A DNA stretch of 64,000 bases. Source: Hydrotalea sandarakina. Lineage in GTDB: Bacteria > Bacteroidota > Bacteroidia > Chitinophagales > Chitinophagaceae. A program made the translations under genes and the position numbers. This document shows, piece by piece, positions 25,252-35,484 of this stretch (the first letter of the stretch is position 1; each line of letters starts with the position of its first letter). The notes beneath the pieces are model-generated. The model ran no database searches. It was not told where the DNA came from and worked only from the letters and a program-made list of their open reading frames with translations. The DNA lies in the NCBI RefSeq assembly GCF_003254115.1, contig NZ_QKZV01000006.1, positions 1-64,000 on the forward strand, given 5' to 3'.

Positions 25252-26667
25252 TTAATATCCAGGATTTTGAACAATATTTGGATTAGCAGTTAATTCTTGT
25301 TGAGGAATGGGTGCTACCCTTCTATTATCAGGATATGGTATATTTAAATTAATATTATTAGGTCCTGCGGGAATAGCTCCGGGGTTAGCAACTCTATTAA
25401 TAGGTAATTGTAATCTATTCATATCATACAACCTATCACCTTCAAAAGCTAATTCTTTACGTCTTTCAGTAACAATTGCCTGAAGAAGTAAAGGACCTGT
25501 TACAGTATAAGGTGCAGCAAGCGGGTCACGTTGTGCTAACAATGCATTTAAATAATACAAAGCATCAGTTTGATTAGTGGGCAATGAAGCTTCAGCAGCA
25601 ATTAAATAAACTTCTGCCAACCTTATTACTTTCAAGTTATCTCTATCCGTATTTTGTGCATTAGGGAACTTAATAACAATGTAAGCAGGTGATCCACTTT
25701 TAGTAGTTCCAGGAACCAACAATCCTCTTCTAACATCGGTAGCAGAATACAAATTATATAATTGGCTGGAACAGTAGATATCGTTATAACCATTATAATA
25801 AATTCCTCCCAAATCATCAAATCCATTGTTATTAATGGCATCACAATCCACTTCAAACATAGTTTCAACAGCATCGGTGCGAGCAGCCGGATTTTGCCAA
25901 AAAGCTGCATAATTATTAGGAGTAACTAATGTAAAGGGACCATTATTAATTACATCTACTGCTGCACTTTTAGCATCAGCATAATCGCCCATATATAAAT
26001 AAGCCCTAGCCAATAATCCTTCAGCAGCATATTTACTTATGCGAACCGAAGTAGAATAAGCAGGAGCATTTGCAACCGCCATTTTTAAATCGCTGATAAT
26101 TTGGCTATACACTTCACTAACTTTATTTCTTGCAGGAAATAAATTAGGATTAAAATGAAGAACAATAGGAACACCAAGAGAAGTTGAATCTACAGTGTAT
26201 GGCTGAGCATATATATTAACTAATTTAAAGTATAAAAGACCTCTGATTGCATAAGCCTGTGCTTTAATAGCAGCTACATTAGGCCCGGTAACATTTGCAT
26301 CAATAATATTGTTTACTCTAAGAATAGTTATGTATGCCTGGTTCCACATTTCACCAACAACGGCATCGCTGGAAACTACGCTATAATTGTATTGTGAAAG
26401 ATAACGCCCGGAATTTTTTGTTTCAACATAGGTATTATCCGCTTGTAAATCGCCTATTACCGGAAAATCTCTGCCATAAAGTGCTACTGCACGTAATCCT
26501 GCATAAGCACCATTTAATGCATCTTGTAATCCGGATTCAGTATTTAAAGCTTGAGTAGATGGCACCGAATCATTTGGATTTTCAACAATAAAGTTTTTGC
26601 TACACCCCATTAAAATTAATGCAGATGAACAAACCGTAAGGGCATATTTTTTTAGAAAACTTTTCAT
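25252..26667 (-). CDS. SusD/RagB-family glycan-binding lipoprotein (pair 1)
   Basis: A 471-residue surface lipoprotein (lipobox LMGC, Cys22) that captures oligosaccharides and hands them to the SusC partner. The SusD pattern is present: an N-terminal PSTQALNTESGLQDALNGAYAGL segment, tetratricopeptide-like helices (YAIRGLLYFKLVNIYAQP, AEGLLARAYLYMGDY), and the C-terminal ERRKELAFEGDRLYDMNRL followed by the RRVAPIPQQEL and NPGY ending. It lies 46 bases after SusC 1. Substrate cannot be read; the neighbouring hexuronate genes suggest a pectic glycan. Confidence 0.93.
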   Translation of the reverse strand: MKSFLKKYALTVCSSALILMGCSKNFIVENPNDSVPSTQALNTESGLQDALNGAYAGLRAVALYGRDFPVIGDLQADNTYVETKNSGRYLSQYNYSVVSSDAVVGEMWNQAYITILRVNNIIDANVTGPNVAAIKAQAYAIRGLLYFKLVNIYAQPYTVDSTSLGVPIVLHFNPNLFPARNKVSEVYSQIISDLKMAVANAPAYSTSVRISKYAAEGLLARAYLYMGDYADAKSAAVDVINNGPFTLVTPNNYAAFWQNPAARTDAVETMFEVDCDAINNNGFDDLGGIYYNGYNDIYCSSQLYNLYSATDVRRGLLVPGTTKSGSPAYIVIKFPNAQNTDRDNLKVIRLAEVYLIAAEASLPTNQTDALYYLNALLAQRDPLAAPYTVTGPLLLQAIVTERRKELAFEGDRLYDMNRLQLPINRVANPGAIPAGPNNINLNIPYPDNRRVAPIPQQELTANPNIVQNPGY

Positions 26668-26713
26668 TGTAAAATATTTTTATTATAATAATTGTTTATT
26701 TTAAATTCAGGTA

Positions 26714-29700
26714 TTACAAACCAATTTTGATACCACCGGCAATTGTTTTGGGAATAAAAACTTCTAAATTTCCAATTCCATTAATACCGGCTTCAGGATC
26801 AAATGCTAGATTTTTGTCAACCCCGAAAGTGAAAATATTTGTACCTCTAACATATACGGTAACATTCTTTAAATATGCTCTTTTTACTAAAGAACCCGGA
26901 ATTGTATAATTTAATTGAATATTTCTTAAACGTACATAATCGCCTTTATAAATGTAACGAGTAGAAGTTCGATATCCATTCTTATTTCCTCCTAAAACAA
27001 TTTTAGGAACATTAGTAATGTCACCCGGATTTTTCCATGCATTCAATTGAGTGTTTAATTGATTAAATGCACCATAATATGCACCATCACTATTCAAATA
27101 AGCACCCCATTGGTCAAACAAGTAGTTACCATAGTTATAAAATAATTGAGCATCTAAAGAAAAGTTTTTGTAAACGAAAGTATTGTTTAATGAACCGTAA
27201 AATTTAGGTGCTGCAGAATAACCGGTTAATGCTAACTGTGTAGCAGAATAATTATTTGTTTTTGTTTTCTTAGTGGCATCTGTGTACCAATTAGGATCAC
27301 CATTAGTAGGATCAACACCAGCCCATTGACGTAAATAAAATTCTTGCAAATCATGTCCAACAGTATAATAGAATGGTGAAGCACTAATTGATTTATTTTG
27401 GAATAATGACTCTACCCTGTTTTTATTATGTGCGAAATTGAAAGATACAGTCCATGAGAAGTTTTTAGTAACAACCGGTTTACCACCTAATGTAATTTCA
27501 ATACCCTCATTTTTAACGCTTCCAACATTACTTAATTGACCACCGGGAAAACCTGAAGTTGGTGATAATGTTGTATTCGCCAATAAATCGGAAGTAACCC
27601 TGTTATAATAGTCAACAGTTCCAAATAATCTGTCTTTGAAAATACTAAAATCAACTCCTACATCAAATGGTTTATTCTTTTCCCAAGTTAAATTAGGATT
27701 ACCGATGTTTGAAGGCGCACTTCCCGGTACACCGGTGTAATTATAACCATACCCATATGTAGCAAGTGCTTGGTAATTTCCAAAGCCTAATGAGTTACCG
27801 TTAGAACCATAAGAAGCTCTTAATTTTAACAAGTTAATCCATGAAATATTTTTGATAAATTCCTCCTCATTAATATTCCATGTAGCACCTACAGAAAAAA
27901 AGTTACCATATCGGTTATTCACCCCAAAAACAGAAGAACCATCTCTTCTAAAACTTCCACTAAGCACATATTTATTCTTAAAATTTATATCCGCATTAGA
28001 AAAGATAGAATTGGTTGCATTTCCGCTTGGTAATGCATATGCCGATGTTGGTGTAGCTGCGGAAGCCAAATAAGTTAGAGCGAGTGTGCTAGGAAATCCT
28101 TGGGCGCCTGACTGCAAAGTGTAATATTTATATTGCTGAGCTTCATATCCTAGTTTTAAATCAAAGTAAATATCATTGGCTTTGTTTAAATTTTGCTTAA
28201 AGTCAGCAAAGTTACTCCATGTCCAATCAAACACTCTTGTAAAAGCAGAAAAAGCATCCCCACCATGAGCATATCCATCACCATAGAAAGGGTTACGATA
28301 TTGATCTTCCTGAATAGTAAAGTATTCACCTGAGTAACGACTAGTAAATTTCAAATTCTTTAAAATTTGGAATTCACCTGATACATAACCCCTAAATGTA
28401 GTTTGTTTAGCAGTATTTTTATTATAAGCTGCTTGTACCAATGGGTTATAAATACCACCGTTTAACGGAAACTCACCTTGTGGGTCATTATATTTCAAAG
28501 ATCCATCTGCATTACGAGGTGAATACCAAGGCAATAAGAAGAAAGATTCTAATACGGGATTCGCAAATGTACCACCGTTAGTTGGCGTTGACTGTTCACT
28601 GGTACTTCCATTTAATCCGGTAGCAAATGTTATTCTGTCATTAACATGATGGGTAACAGATAAACTTCCATTGTACCTTTTGAAATATGTATTCAATGTG
28701 GTACCATCTTGATTAAAATAACCACCACTAGCATAAAACTGTGTTTTGTCATTTCCGCCACTTAAGCTAAGGTTGTATTGCTGTTGTGCTGCATGAGGTT
28801 GATTTACTACATTAAACCAATTGGTATTTACGGTAGAATCAACACCAAAACCATTAACGGGATCAAAAATAATTGCATTTGCTTGAGTATTGTTAGCGGC
28901 GTAACCGGCATTAATTAAAGCTTGTTGATAAACAGTAACAGATTGTGCAGTAGTTAATGGCTTAACCTTAGGATCATAAGCCCTACTGTTATCACCAATT
29001 TCGGTGCTAAAATTAATACGTGTTTGTCCGGCTTTCCCTTTTTTTGTTGTAACCAATATAACACCATTAGCAGCACGTGAGCCATAAATTGAAGTAGCAG
29101 CTGCATCTTTCAAAACAGTAATACTTTCAATATCATCCGGATTTAAAGAGCTTAACACGTTAGCAGTTGTGGTGTTAACGGTAAAATCGCCTGTTGAAGC
29201 AATTACTCCATCAATTACCCAAAGAGGCGATGCGCTTGCATTAATAGAACCAATACCACGAATACGGATATCAGTAGCAGAACCCGGCGCGCCTGATGAT
29301 GAAGTTGATTGTAAACCGGCAACTGCACCCTGCATGGCCTTATCAACAGATGTAAAAGGCTTATCAGCCACTTCTGAACCACTAATGGTGGCAACCGACC
29401 CGGTTACATTTGTTTTCTTAGTTGTACCATAAGCCACTACCACAACTTCTGATAAATCAGATGAACCTCTTTGCATTTTTACCATCATATTATTAGTGAT
29501 GGGAAGTTGCAATGGAGCAAAATTGACTGCAGTAAATGACAGGGTTTTAGCAGATTCCGGCACTTGAATGGTGAAACTTCCATCTTCACCTGAACTGGTA
29601 CCTAACTGTGTACCTTTGACTAAGACAGAAACACCGGAAAGCGGTGTGCCGTTTTCATCAACAATTTTTCCCTTTACTGTTCGGGTTTGTGCTAAAAGTG

Positions 29701-29749
29701 AGCCGGCAGTCACTAATAGGCATAACAACAAGGTTAGAAATTTTCTCAT
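26714..29749 (-). CDS. SusC/RagA-family TonB-dependent transporter (pair 1)
   Basis: A 1011-residue outer-membrane barrel that imports oligosaccharides with energy from TonB. Signal peptide at 1-20, carboxypeptidase-like regulatory domain at about 24-95 (VKGKIVDENGTPLSGVSVLVKG), plug domain with DKAMQGAVAGLQ, IRIRGIGSINASASPLWVIDGV and the LKDAAATSIYGSRAANGVILVTTKKG signature, then the barrel ending in KTIAGGIKIGL. Its promoter region (29750-30044) contains a 16-bp palindrome. It follows the long pectin and hexuronate operon on the same strand, but the 295-base gap suggests its own promoter. Confidence 0.95.
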   Translation of the reverse strand: MRKFLTLLLCLLVTAGSLLAQTRTVKGKIVDENGTPLSGVSVLVKGTQLGTSSGEDGSFTIQVPESAKTLSFTAVNFAPLQLPITNNMMVKMQRGSSDLSEVVVVAYGTTKKTNVTGSVATISGSEVADKPFTSVDKAMQGAVAGLQSTSSSGAPGSATDIRIRGIGSINASASPLWVIDGVIASTGDFTVNTTTANVLSSLNPDDIESITVLKDAAATSIYGSRAANGVILVTTKKGKAGQTRINFSTEIGDNSRAYDPKVKPLTTAQSVTVYQQALINAGYAANNTQANAIIFDPVNGFGVDSTVNTNWFNVVNQPHAAQQQYNLSLSGGNDKTQFYASGGYFNQDGTTLNTYFKRYNGSLSVTHHVNDRITFATGLNGSTSEQSTPTNGGTFANPVLESFFLLPWYSPRNADGSLKYNDPQGEFPLNGGIYNPLVQAAYNKNTAKQTTFRGYVSGEFQILKNLKFTSRYSGEYFTIQEDQYRNPFYGDGYAHGGDAFSAFTRVFDWTWSNFADFKQNLNKANDIYFDLKLGYEAQQYKYYTLQSGAQGFPSTLALTYLASAATPTSAYALPSGNATNSIFSNADINFKNKYVLSGSFRRDGSSVFGVNNRYGNFFSVGATWNINEEEFIKNISWINLLKLRASYGSNGNSLGFGNYQALATYGYGYNYTGVPGSAPSNIGNPNLTWEKNKPFDVGVDFSIFKDRLFGTVDYYNRVTSDLLANTTLSPTSGFPGGQLSNVGSVKNEGIEITLGGKPVVTKNFSWTVSFNFAHNKNRVESLFQNKSISASPFYYTVGHDLQEFYLRQWAGVDPTNGDPNWYTDATKKTKTNNYSATQLALTGYSAAPKFYGSLNNTFVYKNFSLDAQLFYNYGNYLFDQWGAYLNSDGAYYGAFNQLNTQLNAWKNPGDITNVPKIVLGGNKNGYRTSTRYIYKGDYVRLRNIQLNYTIPGSLVKRAYLKNVTVYVRGTNIFTFGVDKNLAFDPEAGINGIGNLEVFIPKTIAGGIKIGL

Positions 29750-30044
29750 GTGTTTTATATTTGGTTTTTAGAATGAGCAGACAATAAAATCACCTTGGTT
29801 ACATGTAACCATTTAAAAATTTTCCATTCAATTTTTTTTAATCGTAGAAATGAGCGCACATAATAAAAAAGTGCTGCACCATTCCTCATAAAAAAGTTAA
29901 ATAATTTTTATTTAACATTGAAAAGTGAAGTTATTGCTACATCTGCATTTCAAAGTCTTAAACAAAATTATAATACGCTTAAACGAAACTTAAAAAAGAA
30001 TTAAAAGCAGATATATTTTAATACGTGGAAGCTTATTTTATGGA
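29750..30044. other. Control region between the esterase gene and SusC 1
   Basis: No gene is seen in these 295 bases. Besides the palindrome at 29796-29811, a TAATTTTG on the minus strand (29963-29970) fits the -7 consensus but has no -33 partner and would give a 210-base leader. The rest is AT-rich. Confidence 0.5.
29796..29811. promoter_or_regulatory. Palindromic operator candidate upstream of SusC 1
   Basis: TGGTTACATGTAACCA is a perfect 16-base palindrome 47 bases before the SusC 1 start codon. TGGT-ACCA ends are common in operators of GntR-type hexuronate regulators. No GntR gene is in the window, so the binding protein is unknown. Confidence 0.5.
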
Positions 30045-30905
30045 CTAAAGGAAGTGGTTTGACTTTAACCAATTAATAACCTCATGCGGCCATTGACTTA
30101 ACCATGAATCATTTTCTGCCATTCCAAAACCATGTTTCCCATGATCATAAATAAACAATGCAGCAGGAATATGATTGGTCAATAATTGTTCATAATACAT
30201 AATGCTGTTTTGAACAGGAACCGTTTTATCATCGCCTGCTTGAATTATAATTGCAGGAGGTGTATTTGGAGAAATATTTTTTTCGGCAGAAAGATGTTTG
30301 ATTAAATCCGCATTTGGTGCTTCGCCCAAAAGCATTTTTTTACTGCCAGCATGTGCATAGGGACTTTCCATGGTAATAACAGGATACAATAAAATTGTAA
30401 ATGAAGGGGTAATAGTTCCTGCATTTAATGGATTAAGTGTACTTATAGTTGCGGCTAAATGTCCCCCGGCAGAAAAACCCATTATGCCAATTCTGTTTTT
30501 TTGTATATGAAAAGAATCAGCATGATTATAAATATAATTCAGTGCTTGATTGGCGTCATTATATTGTGCCGGATATTCATGCCCTCGCAATAATTCATCA
30601 TTTACACGGTAGTGTAATACAAACACATCAATTCCATTTGAATTAAAAAATTTTGCCGGCTTTACACCTTCTTTCTCCCATGCTAAATACCTGAAACCAC
30701 CACCGGGACAAATTAAAATTGCTGTTCTTTGATTATTGGCAATATGATTAGTTGCAGGATAGTATTCCATGTAAGGCTTAACTGTATCAAAACCATTTTT
30801 AATGATATTGTTTTCACTATCAGCGTATAAATAAATACGTTGTTGCGCATTTACCATATTAGGTATTGAATAAAAAATGAGTATAAAAAAAATGAGTAAA
30901 CGCAT
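30045..30905 (-). CDS. Exported alpha/beta-hydrolase, probable carbohydrate esterase
   Basis: A 286-residue protein with a signal peptide (residues 1-20, ending VNAQQ). The oxyanion segment ILICPGGGFRYLAWEKEG, the nucleophile elbow GFSAGGHLAA, the Asp in QAGDDKTVPV and the His in DHGKHGFGM form a complete Ser-Asp-His triad. This matches the BD-FAE/acetylxylan-esterase group that strips acetyl or feruloyl groups from polysaccharides. It is the last gene of the long pectin and hexuronate operon, 11 bases after exuT. Acting on acetylated pectin fragments in the periplasm is the simplest reading; the true ester is unknown. Confidence 0.8.
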   Translation of the reverse strand: MRLLIFFILIFYSIPNMVNAQQRIYLYADSENNIIKNGFDTVKPYMEYYPATNHIANNQRTAILICPGGGFRYLAWEKEGVKPAKFFNSNGIDVFVLHYRVNDELLRGHEYPAQYNDANQALNYIYNHADSFHIQKNRIGIMGFSAGGHLAATISTLNPLNAGTITPSFTILLYPVITMESPYAHAGSKKMLLGEAPNADLIKHLSAEKNISPNTPPAIIIQAGDDKTVPVQNSIMYYEQLLTNHIPAALFIYDHGKHGFGMAENDSWLSQWPHEVINWLKSNHFL

Positions 30906-30916
30906 AACAAAATAGT

Positions 30917-32254
30917 TTATAAATCAGCAATTGGTGAAAATTTGGGTACCAGTACTTTCATAATTAACCATGCAACAACGTAAGCAAAAGCACACACTAA
31001 AAATAAAATTAAATACGCGGTTTGAGGATTATTTTTAAAAGCATCCGTTAACCATCCTGCCATTAACTGCATTAATACCCCTCCTATTCCACCTGCAAGA
31101 CCTCCTATACCTGTTACCGAACCAACTGCTTTCTTAGGAAATAAATCCGATACCGTTGTAAATATATTCGCTGACCATGCCTGATGTGCAGCAGCAGCAA
31201 TACAAATAACAATTAAAGCATAAATGTAAGCAGTATTGCCAAAAATTGACACATTGCCAAAATACTGGGTAGTTACCAGAATAATGGGCAATAGTGCTAT
31301 AATAAACATTGCTTTCATTCTTGCTTTATAAGTTTCCATTCCTTTATTAATAAAGTACATGGGAAATCCCCCCCCTGCAACACTACCAACAATGGCTATA
31401 CCGTAAACAGTGAATAAAGGTAGCATAATTGCTTCGCCTTGCATATTGAACTGCTTTTTCATATAATCAGGCAGCCAAAACAATAAAAACCACCATACAC
31501 CATCAGTTAGGAACTTACCAATAAAAAATGACCATGTTTGACGATAGGCTAACAATTTAATCCAGGGTATTTTATTTTTATCAGACTTTACATCAACAGC
31601 ACTTACATCATCGCTGTGTATATATTCAAATTCTGCCTTCGATAATTTTTTATGTTTTGCAGGTGTATGATATAATGCAAACCAAAAAATTAACCATATT
31701 AATCCAATTGCACCGGTTAAGAGAAAAGCCATCTGCCAGCCCTCTATTGATTGATTAAACCAACTATGAACAGCTAACCAAGGTACCAATAAAGCAGCAA
31801 CCATTGCGCCAACATTAGCACCGCTATTAAAAATTCCTGTAGCTAAAGCTCTTTCTTTTTTGGGAAACCATTCTGCCACTGTTTTTATAGATGCAGGAAA
31901 ATTTCCTGCTTCACCTATACCAAATAAACTTCTTACAATAACATGCTGATACACTGCTCCTCCACAAAAAGCATTAACCATGCCCATAAGCGACCAAAAA
32001 CTAAGCGATATAGCCAACCCTAATTTAGTACCAATTTTATCTATTATAGCCCCGGCAAATATGGTAATGGTAGCATAAAAACCGGTGAACCAAGAAGTAA
32101 TTAAAGCGAAGTCAGAATTAGACCATCCATACTTATCAGACAAAATAGGTTTTAAATACCCTATTACTTGCCTGTCCATATAGTTGATCGTAGTGGAAAA
32201 AAATAACAATGCAACAATCGTCCATCGATAGTTGCCTAATTTATTTCGATTCAT
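30917..32254 (-). CDS. exuT: Hexuronate transporter, MFS anion:cation symporter family
   Basis: A 445-residue inner-membrane carrier with 12 helices. It begins with NYRWTIVALLFFSTTINYMDRQVIGYLKP, typical of the ACS subfamily (ExuT, GudP), and has GIGEAGNFPASIKTVAEWFPKKERA in helix 4 and 5. It should import galacturonate and glucuronate with protons. It lies between eda and the esterase with gaps of 10 and 11 bases, so it is in the hexuronate operon. Other acid sugars such as glucarate are possible for this subfamily, but the neighbours favour hexuronates. Confidence 0.9.
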   Translation of the reverse strand: MNRNKLGNYRWTIVALLFFSTTINYMDRQVIGYLKPILSDKYGWSNSDFALITSWFTGFYATITIFAGAIIDKIGTKLGLAISLSFWSLMGMVNAFCGGAVYQHVIVRSLFGIGEAGNFPASIKTVAEWFPKKERALATGIFNSGANVGAMVAALLVPWLAVHSWFNQSIEGWQMAFLLTGAIGLIWLIFWFALYHTPAKHKKLSKAEFEYIHSDDVSAVDVKSDKNKIPWIKLLAYRQTWSFFIGKFLTDGVWWFLLFWLPDYMKKQFNMQGEAIMLPLFTVYGIAIVGSVAGGGFPMYFINKGMETYKARMKAMFIIALLPIILVTTQYFGNVSIFGNTAYIYALIVICIAAAAHQAWSANIFTTVSDLFPKKAVGSVTGIGGLAGGIGGVLMQLMAGWLTDAFKNNPQTAYLILFLVCAFAYVVAWLIMKVLVPKFSPIADL

Positions 32255-32263
32255 TAATATTAG

Positions 32264-32920
32264 TTATTGGTTTGAAAAAAATTGAACCAAGCGGGCAACT
32301 GTTTCCGTTAATTCATGCATATTCCCATTATTAATTACAGAAGGAGTTATTAATTTGCTTCCTAACCCTACACCAACGGCACCGGACTTACGCCATTCCA
32401 TGATGCTTTCTGTATTAGCTTCCACACCGCCGGTAATTAAAAAATCAATTTTAGGAAATAGAGGTTTAATGGCTTGTACATAATGGGGCTGCAATACATT
32501 ACCAGGAAAAAGTTTAAGTAACGACCATCCCGCAGAATATGCAGTGTGTATTTCTGTAGGAGTCATACAACCGGGAATCCATAAAATTTTATGCATGTAG
32601 GCAATGTCAGATATATCAGCATCAAAAACAGGGCTTATCAAAACATCAGCCCCTGCTTCAATAAATAATTGTGCATCTGAAGTATTGGTTATGGTACCTA
32701 CACACAATAACAAATCCGGCATTGTTTTATTACGTTCTTCAACCAAAATTTTGAAATTAGCAAGCGCTTTTTCACCCCTATTTGTAAACTCTATAGCACG
32801 AATACCACCGGCATACAATGCCTTACTTATTGCAATGCATGTAATAGGATCATGATGATAAAACAGTGGTAGAATAACTGCATTTTTAATAATATGAGTT
32901 GTATTTTCTTGGCTAAGCAT
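32264..32920 (-). CDS. eda: 2-Keto-3-deoxy-6-phosphogluconate aldolase
   Basis: Splits KDPG into pyruvate and glyceraldehyde-3-phosphate, the last step of hexuronate degradation. A 218-residue TIM-barrel of class I with the Schiff-base lysine in WSLLKLFPGNV near residue 135, the catalytic Glu in GGIRAIEFTNRGE near 40, and a TGGVEANTESIMEW segment near 160. It overlaps kdgK by eight bases, so the two are translationally coupled. Length and motifs are those of a normal cytoplasmic trimeric enzyme. Acting also on 4-hydroxy-2-oxoglutarate is common in the family. Confidence 0.94.
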   Translation of the reverse strand: MLSQENTTHIIKNAVILPLFYHHDPITCIAISKALYAGGIRAIEFTNRGEKALANFKILVEERNKTMPDLLLCVGTITNTSDAQLFIEAGADVLISPVFDADISDIAYMHKILWIPGCMTPTEIHTAYSAGWSLLKLFPGNVLQPHYVQAIKPLFPKIDFLITGGVEANTESIMEWRKSGAVGVGLGSKLITPSVINNGNMHELTETVARLVQFFSNQ

Positions 32921-33932
32921 ATTGTTGCATTATTTTTAAAATATCAGGAATGGTTTGTTGGGTTACATCACCAAATTCATGTAATTTACCAAATGCAGCA
33001 GCAGCCGCAAAATTTATAATTTGCTGCGTTTGCATATTTTGCTCAATCCCATATATCAATGCAGCCATAAAACAGTCGCCACTACCTACTTTATCTTTTA
33101 CATTATTCGATTGCATTTCAGGTGAAACCCAAAATTGCCCTTCATGAAATAAACTTGCATAATATTGAAGGCTACCATCAGGCATATCGAAACGAAAAGT
33201 ATTGGCAACGGTATGGCATTTAGGAAATTGATTGATAATATAAGAAACAGTTGATTCCGCATGATGCAAATATGCATCCTTTGAAATTTTACCATCATTA
33301 GAAAGATGCAAAGGCGCACCTAATAATAAATTAGCCGACCAAATATTGCCCATAATTACGTGGCAATATTTTGCTAAAGAAGGCAATATTGTATCCGGTT
33401 TACGATTGGGGCTCCAAAGCGAAGCACGATAATTTAAATCGAGTGAAATGGTTATATTTTTTTTTGAAGCAGCCTCTAACATTTCTTCACAAACTTGTAC
33501 AAGGGTATCATTCAACGCAGGTACAATTGCTGAAAAATGCAACCATTTAACATTGGCTAAAACATTCTCCCAATTGATTGTACCGGGTTGTAATTCTGCA
33601 AATGCTGAAGCTTTTCTATCAAAATAAACTTGTTTATTTTTTACATCTGTTCCTTGCTGCAAAAAATACAATCCTATTCTATTTCCACCACGTTGAATGG
33701 CAGCAGTATCTATTTGCGCATGCTTTAATTGATTAATTATGTCATCTGCAATAAAATTATTTGGCAAGGCTGTGCAATAAGATACCGGCACCTGCCAATT
33801 GGCTAAAGCATGCGCTACATTTAATTCTGCACCACCTAAATACACCTGCAATTGATGTTGCGACAACCAGTTGCTTGCTGCAGGTGGCGAGATTCTTAAT
33901 AACAACTCACCAAAACATAAAATTTTTTTCAT
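32913..33932 (-). CDS. kdgK: 2-Keto-3-deoxygluconate kinase (PfkB family)
   Basis: Phosphorylates KDG to KDPG in the cytoplasm. A 339-residue ribokinase-fold protein: N-terminal KILCFGELLLRISPP, the GGAELNVAHALANWQ substrate loop near residue 34, and the C-terminal VGSGDCFMAALIYG, where the Asp is the catalytic base. KDG kinases and 2-keto-gluconate kinases share this pattern, but the eda overlap makes KdgK nearly certain. The gene is separated from uxaC upstream by 122 bases, so an extra promoter is possible; no clear -7 element is visible there. Confidence 0.93.
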   Translation of the reverse strand: MKKILCFGELLLRISPPAASNWLSQHQLQVYLGGAELNVAHALANWQVPVSYCTALPNNFIADDIINQLKHAQIDTAAIQRGGNRIGLYFLQQGTDVKNKQVYFDRKASAFAELQPGTINWENVLANVKWLHFSAIVPALNDTLVQVCEEMLEAASKKNITISLDLNYRASLWSPNRKPDTILPSLAKYCHVIMGNIWSANLLLGAPLHLSNDGKISKDAYLHHAESTVSYIINQFPKCHTVANTFRFDMPDGSLQYYASLFHEGQFWVSPEMQSNNVKDKVGSGDCFMAALIYGIEQNMQTQQIINFAAAAAFGKLHEFGDVTQQTIPDILKIMQQYA

Positions 33933-34054
33933 TGTATTTTACTTAGTATCTATAATGCCAATAACCTCAGTAAAAAATTGATCACCAATTATTCCAATTT
34001 TATACTTTATTAAAATGTCTAATAATTATAATAGTTATTTCATTAAAAAAATAT

Positions 34055-35455
34055 CTACCAATTAAAATAGTTTTTAGCATTGTAAAAACAAATATCCTGT
34101 ATTACCTTCCCTATCCAAGGTATATCATTTGGCAATTCTCCGTTTTCAATTTCTTCTCCAAATAAGTTACATAAAATTCTTCTGAAATATTCATGCCTTG
34201 GATAGGATAGAAAACTTCTTGAGTCTGTAAGCATTCCTACAAATCTGCTTAACAAACCCATGTTAGAAAGTGCATTCATTTGTTTTACCATTCCATCTTT
34301 CTGATCTAAAAACCACCAAGCTGCACCAAATTGAATTTTACCGGCAACAGAACCATCATTAAAATTACCAATCATAGTGGCCATTAACTCATTATCGGCG
34401 GGATTCAAATTATATAAAATTGTTTTAGCCAATCGGTCATCATTATCTAATTTTCCTAAAAATTTGGACAAGTTTTTCCCTTGTGGAAAATCACCAATTG
34501 AATCCCATCCGGTATCAGGCCCTAACGTTTTTAACATCCGGGTATTATTATTACGTAAAGCCCCTAAATGATATTGTTGCACCCATCCTTTTTCCCAATC
34601 CCATTCAGCAAAATGTACCAACATAGCCGACTTGAACTTTCTTTGTTCTACATCGTTTAAATGTTTTCCGGCGTGTACTTTAGTAAAAATGCTGTCAATT
34701 TCAGAACCGGTAAAATCTTCCGCATAAATTTCTTCTAACCCATGGTCACTCACACTGCAACCCATAGATGCAAAAAAATCATGACGGTTTTGCAACGCAT
34801 ACAAAAAGTCATCGAATGAAGAAATGGAAATATTGGTAATTGCTTCCAATTTTTTTATATAGCCGATAAACTTTTCCGGATCAGCAACATTCATGGCATT
34901 ATCAGGCCTAAAAGCAGGCAAAATGGGTATTTCAAAGGAATCGTTTTTTAATTTTTGATGGTATTCCAAAGTATCTACTGGATCATCTGTAGTGCAAACG
35001 GTATAAACATTCATTTTGCGCAATAAATTTTTTACAGAGTAATCCGGTTGATTTAACAACGTATTGCAGTGTTCATAAATTTTTTCAGCAGAATGTTCAT
35101 TTAAAATATCGTTTATACCAAAATATCTTTTCAATTCCAAATGCGTCCAATGGTATAATGGATTTCGTAAAGTATAGGGAACAGTTGCAGCCCATTGTAA
35201 AAATTTCTCTTTATCAGAAGCATTACCTGTGCAATACATTTCATCTACACCATTGGTACGCATGGCACGCCATTTATAATGATCGCCATATAACCATACC
35301 TGTGTAATTGTTGAAAAACGAGCATCATTGGCGATTTGTTCGGGAGACAAATGGCAATGGTAATCTATAATTGGCATTTTTTCAGCATAATCATGATATA
35401 GTTGAACAGCAGTTTTATTATGCAATAAAAAATTTTCGTCTAAAAATGGTTTCAT
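34055..35455 (-). CDS. uxaC: Uronate isomerase
   Basis: Converts galacturonate to tagaturonate and glucuronate to fructuronate. The 466-residue protein starts KPFLDENFLLHNKTAVQLYHDYA and has the metal-binding IIDYHCHL motif near residue 31. Further signature parts are the LYHWTHLELKRYFGI stretch and the C-terminal LTDSRSFLSYPRHEYFRRILC segment. I place the start at 35455; the open frame extends 18 codons further, but that extension would run into the uxaA end and does not look like an enzyme. Third gene of the uxaB-uxaA-uxaC series. Confidence 0.96.
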   Translation of the reverse strand: MKPFLDENFLLHNKTAVQLYHDYAEKMPIIDYHCHLSPEQIANDARFSTITQVWLYGDHYKWRAMRTNGVDEMYCTGNASDKEKFLQWAATVPYTLRNPLYHWTHLELKRYFGINDILNEHSAEKIYEHCNTLLNQPDYSVKNLLRKMNVYTVCTTDDPVDTLEYHQKLKNDSFEIPILPAFRPDNAMNVADPEKFIGYIKKLEAITNISISSFDDFLYALQNRHDFFASMGCSVSDHGLEEIYAEDFTGSEIDSIFTKVHAGKHLNDVEQRKFKSAMLVHFAEWDWEKGWVQQYHLGALRNNNTRMLKTLGPDTGWDSIGDFPQGKNLSKFLGKLDNDDRLAKTILYNLNPADNELMATMIGNFNDGSVAGKIQFGAAWWFLDQKDGMVKQMNALSNMGLLSRFVGMLTDSRSFLSYPRHEYFRRILCNLFGEEIENGELPNDIPWIGKVIQDICFYNAKNYFNW

Positions 35456-35484
35456 ATTTAAAATTTTACATAATAGTTTAAAAA

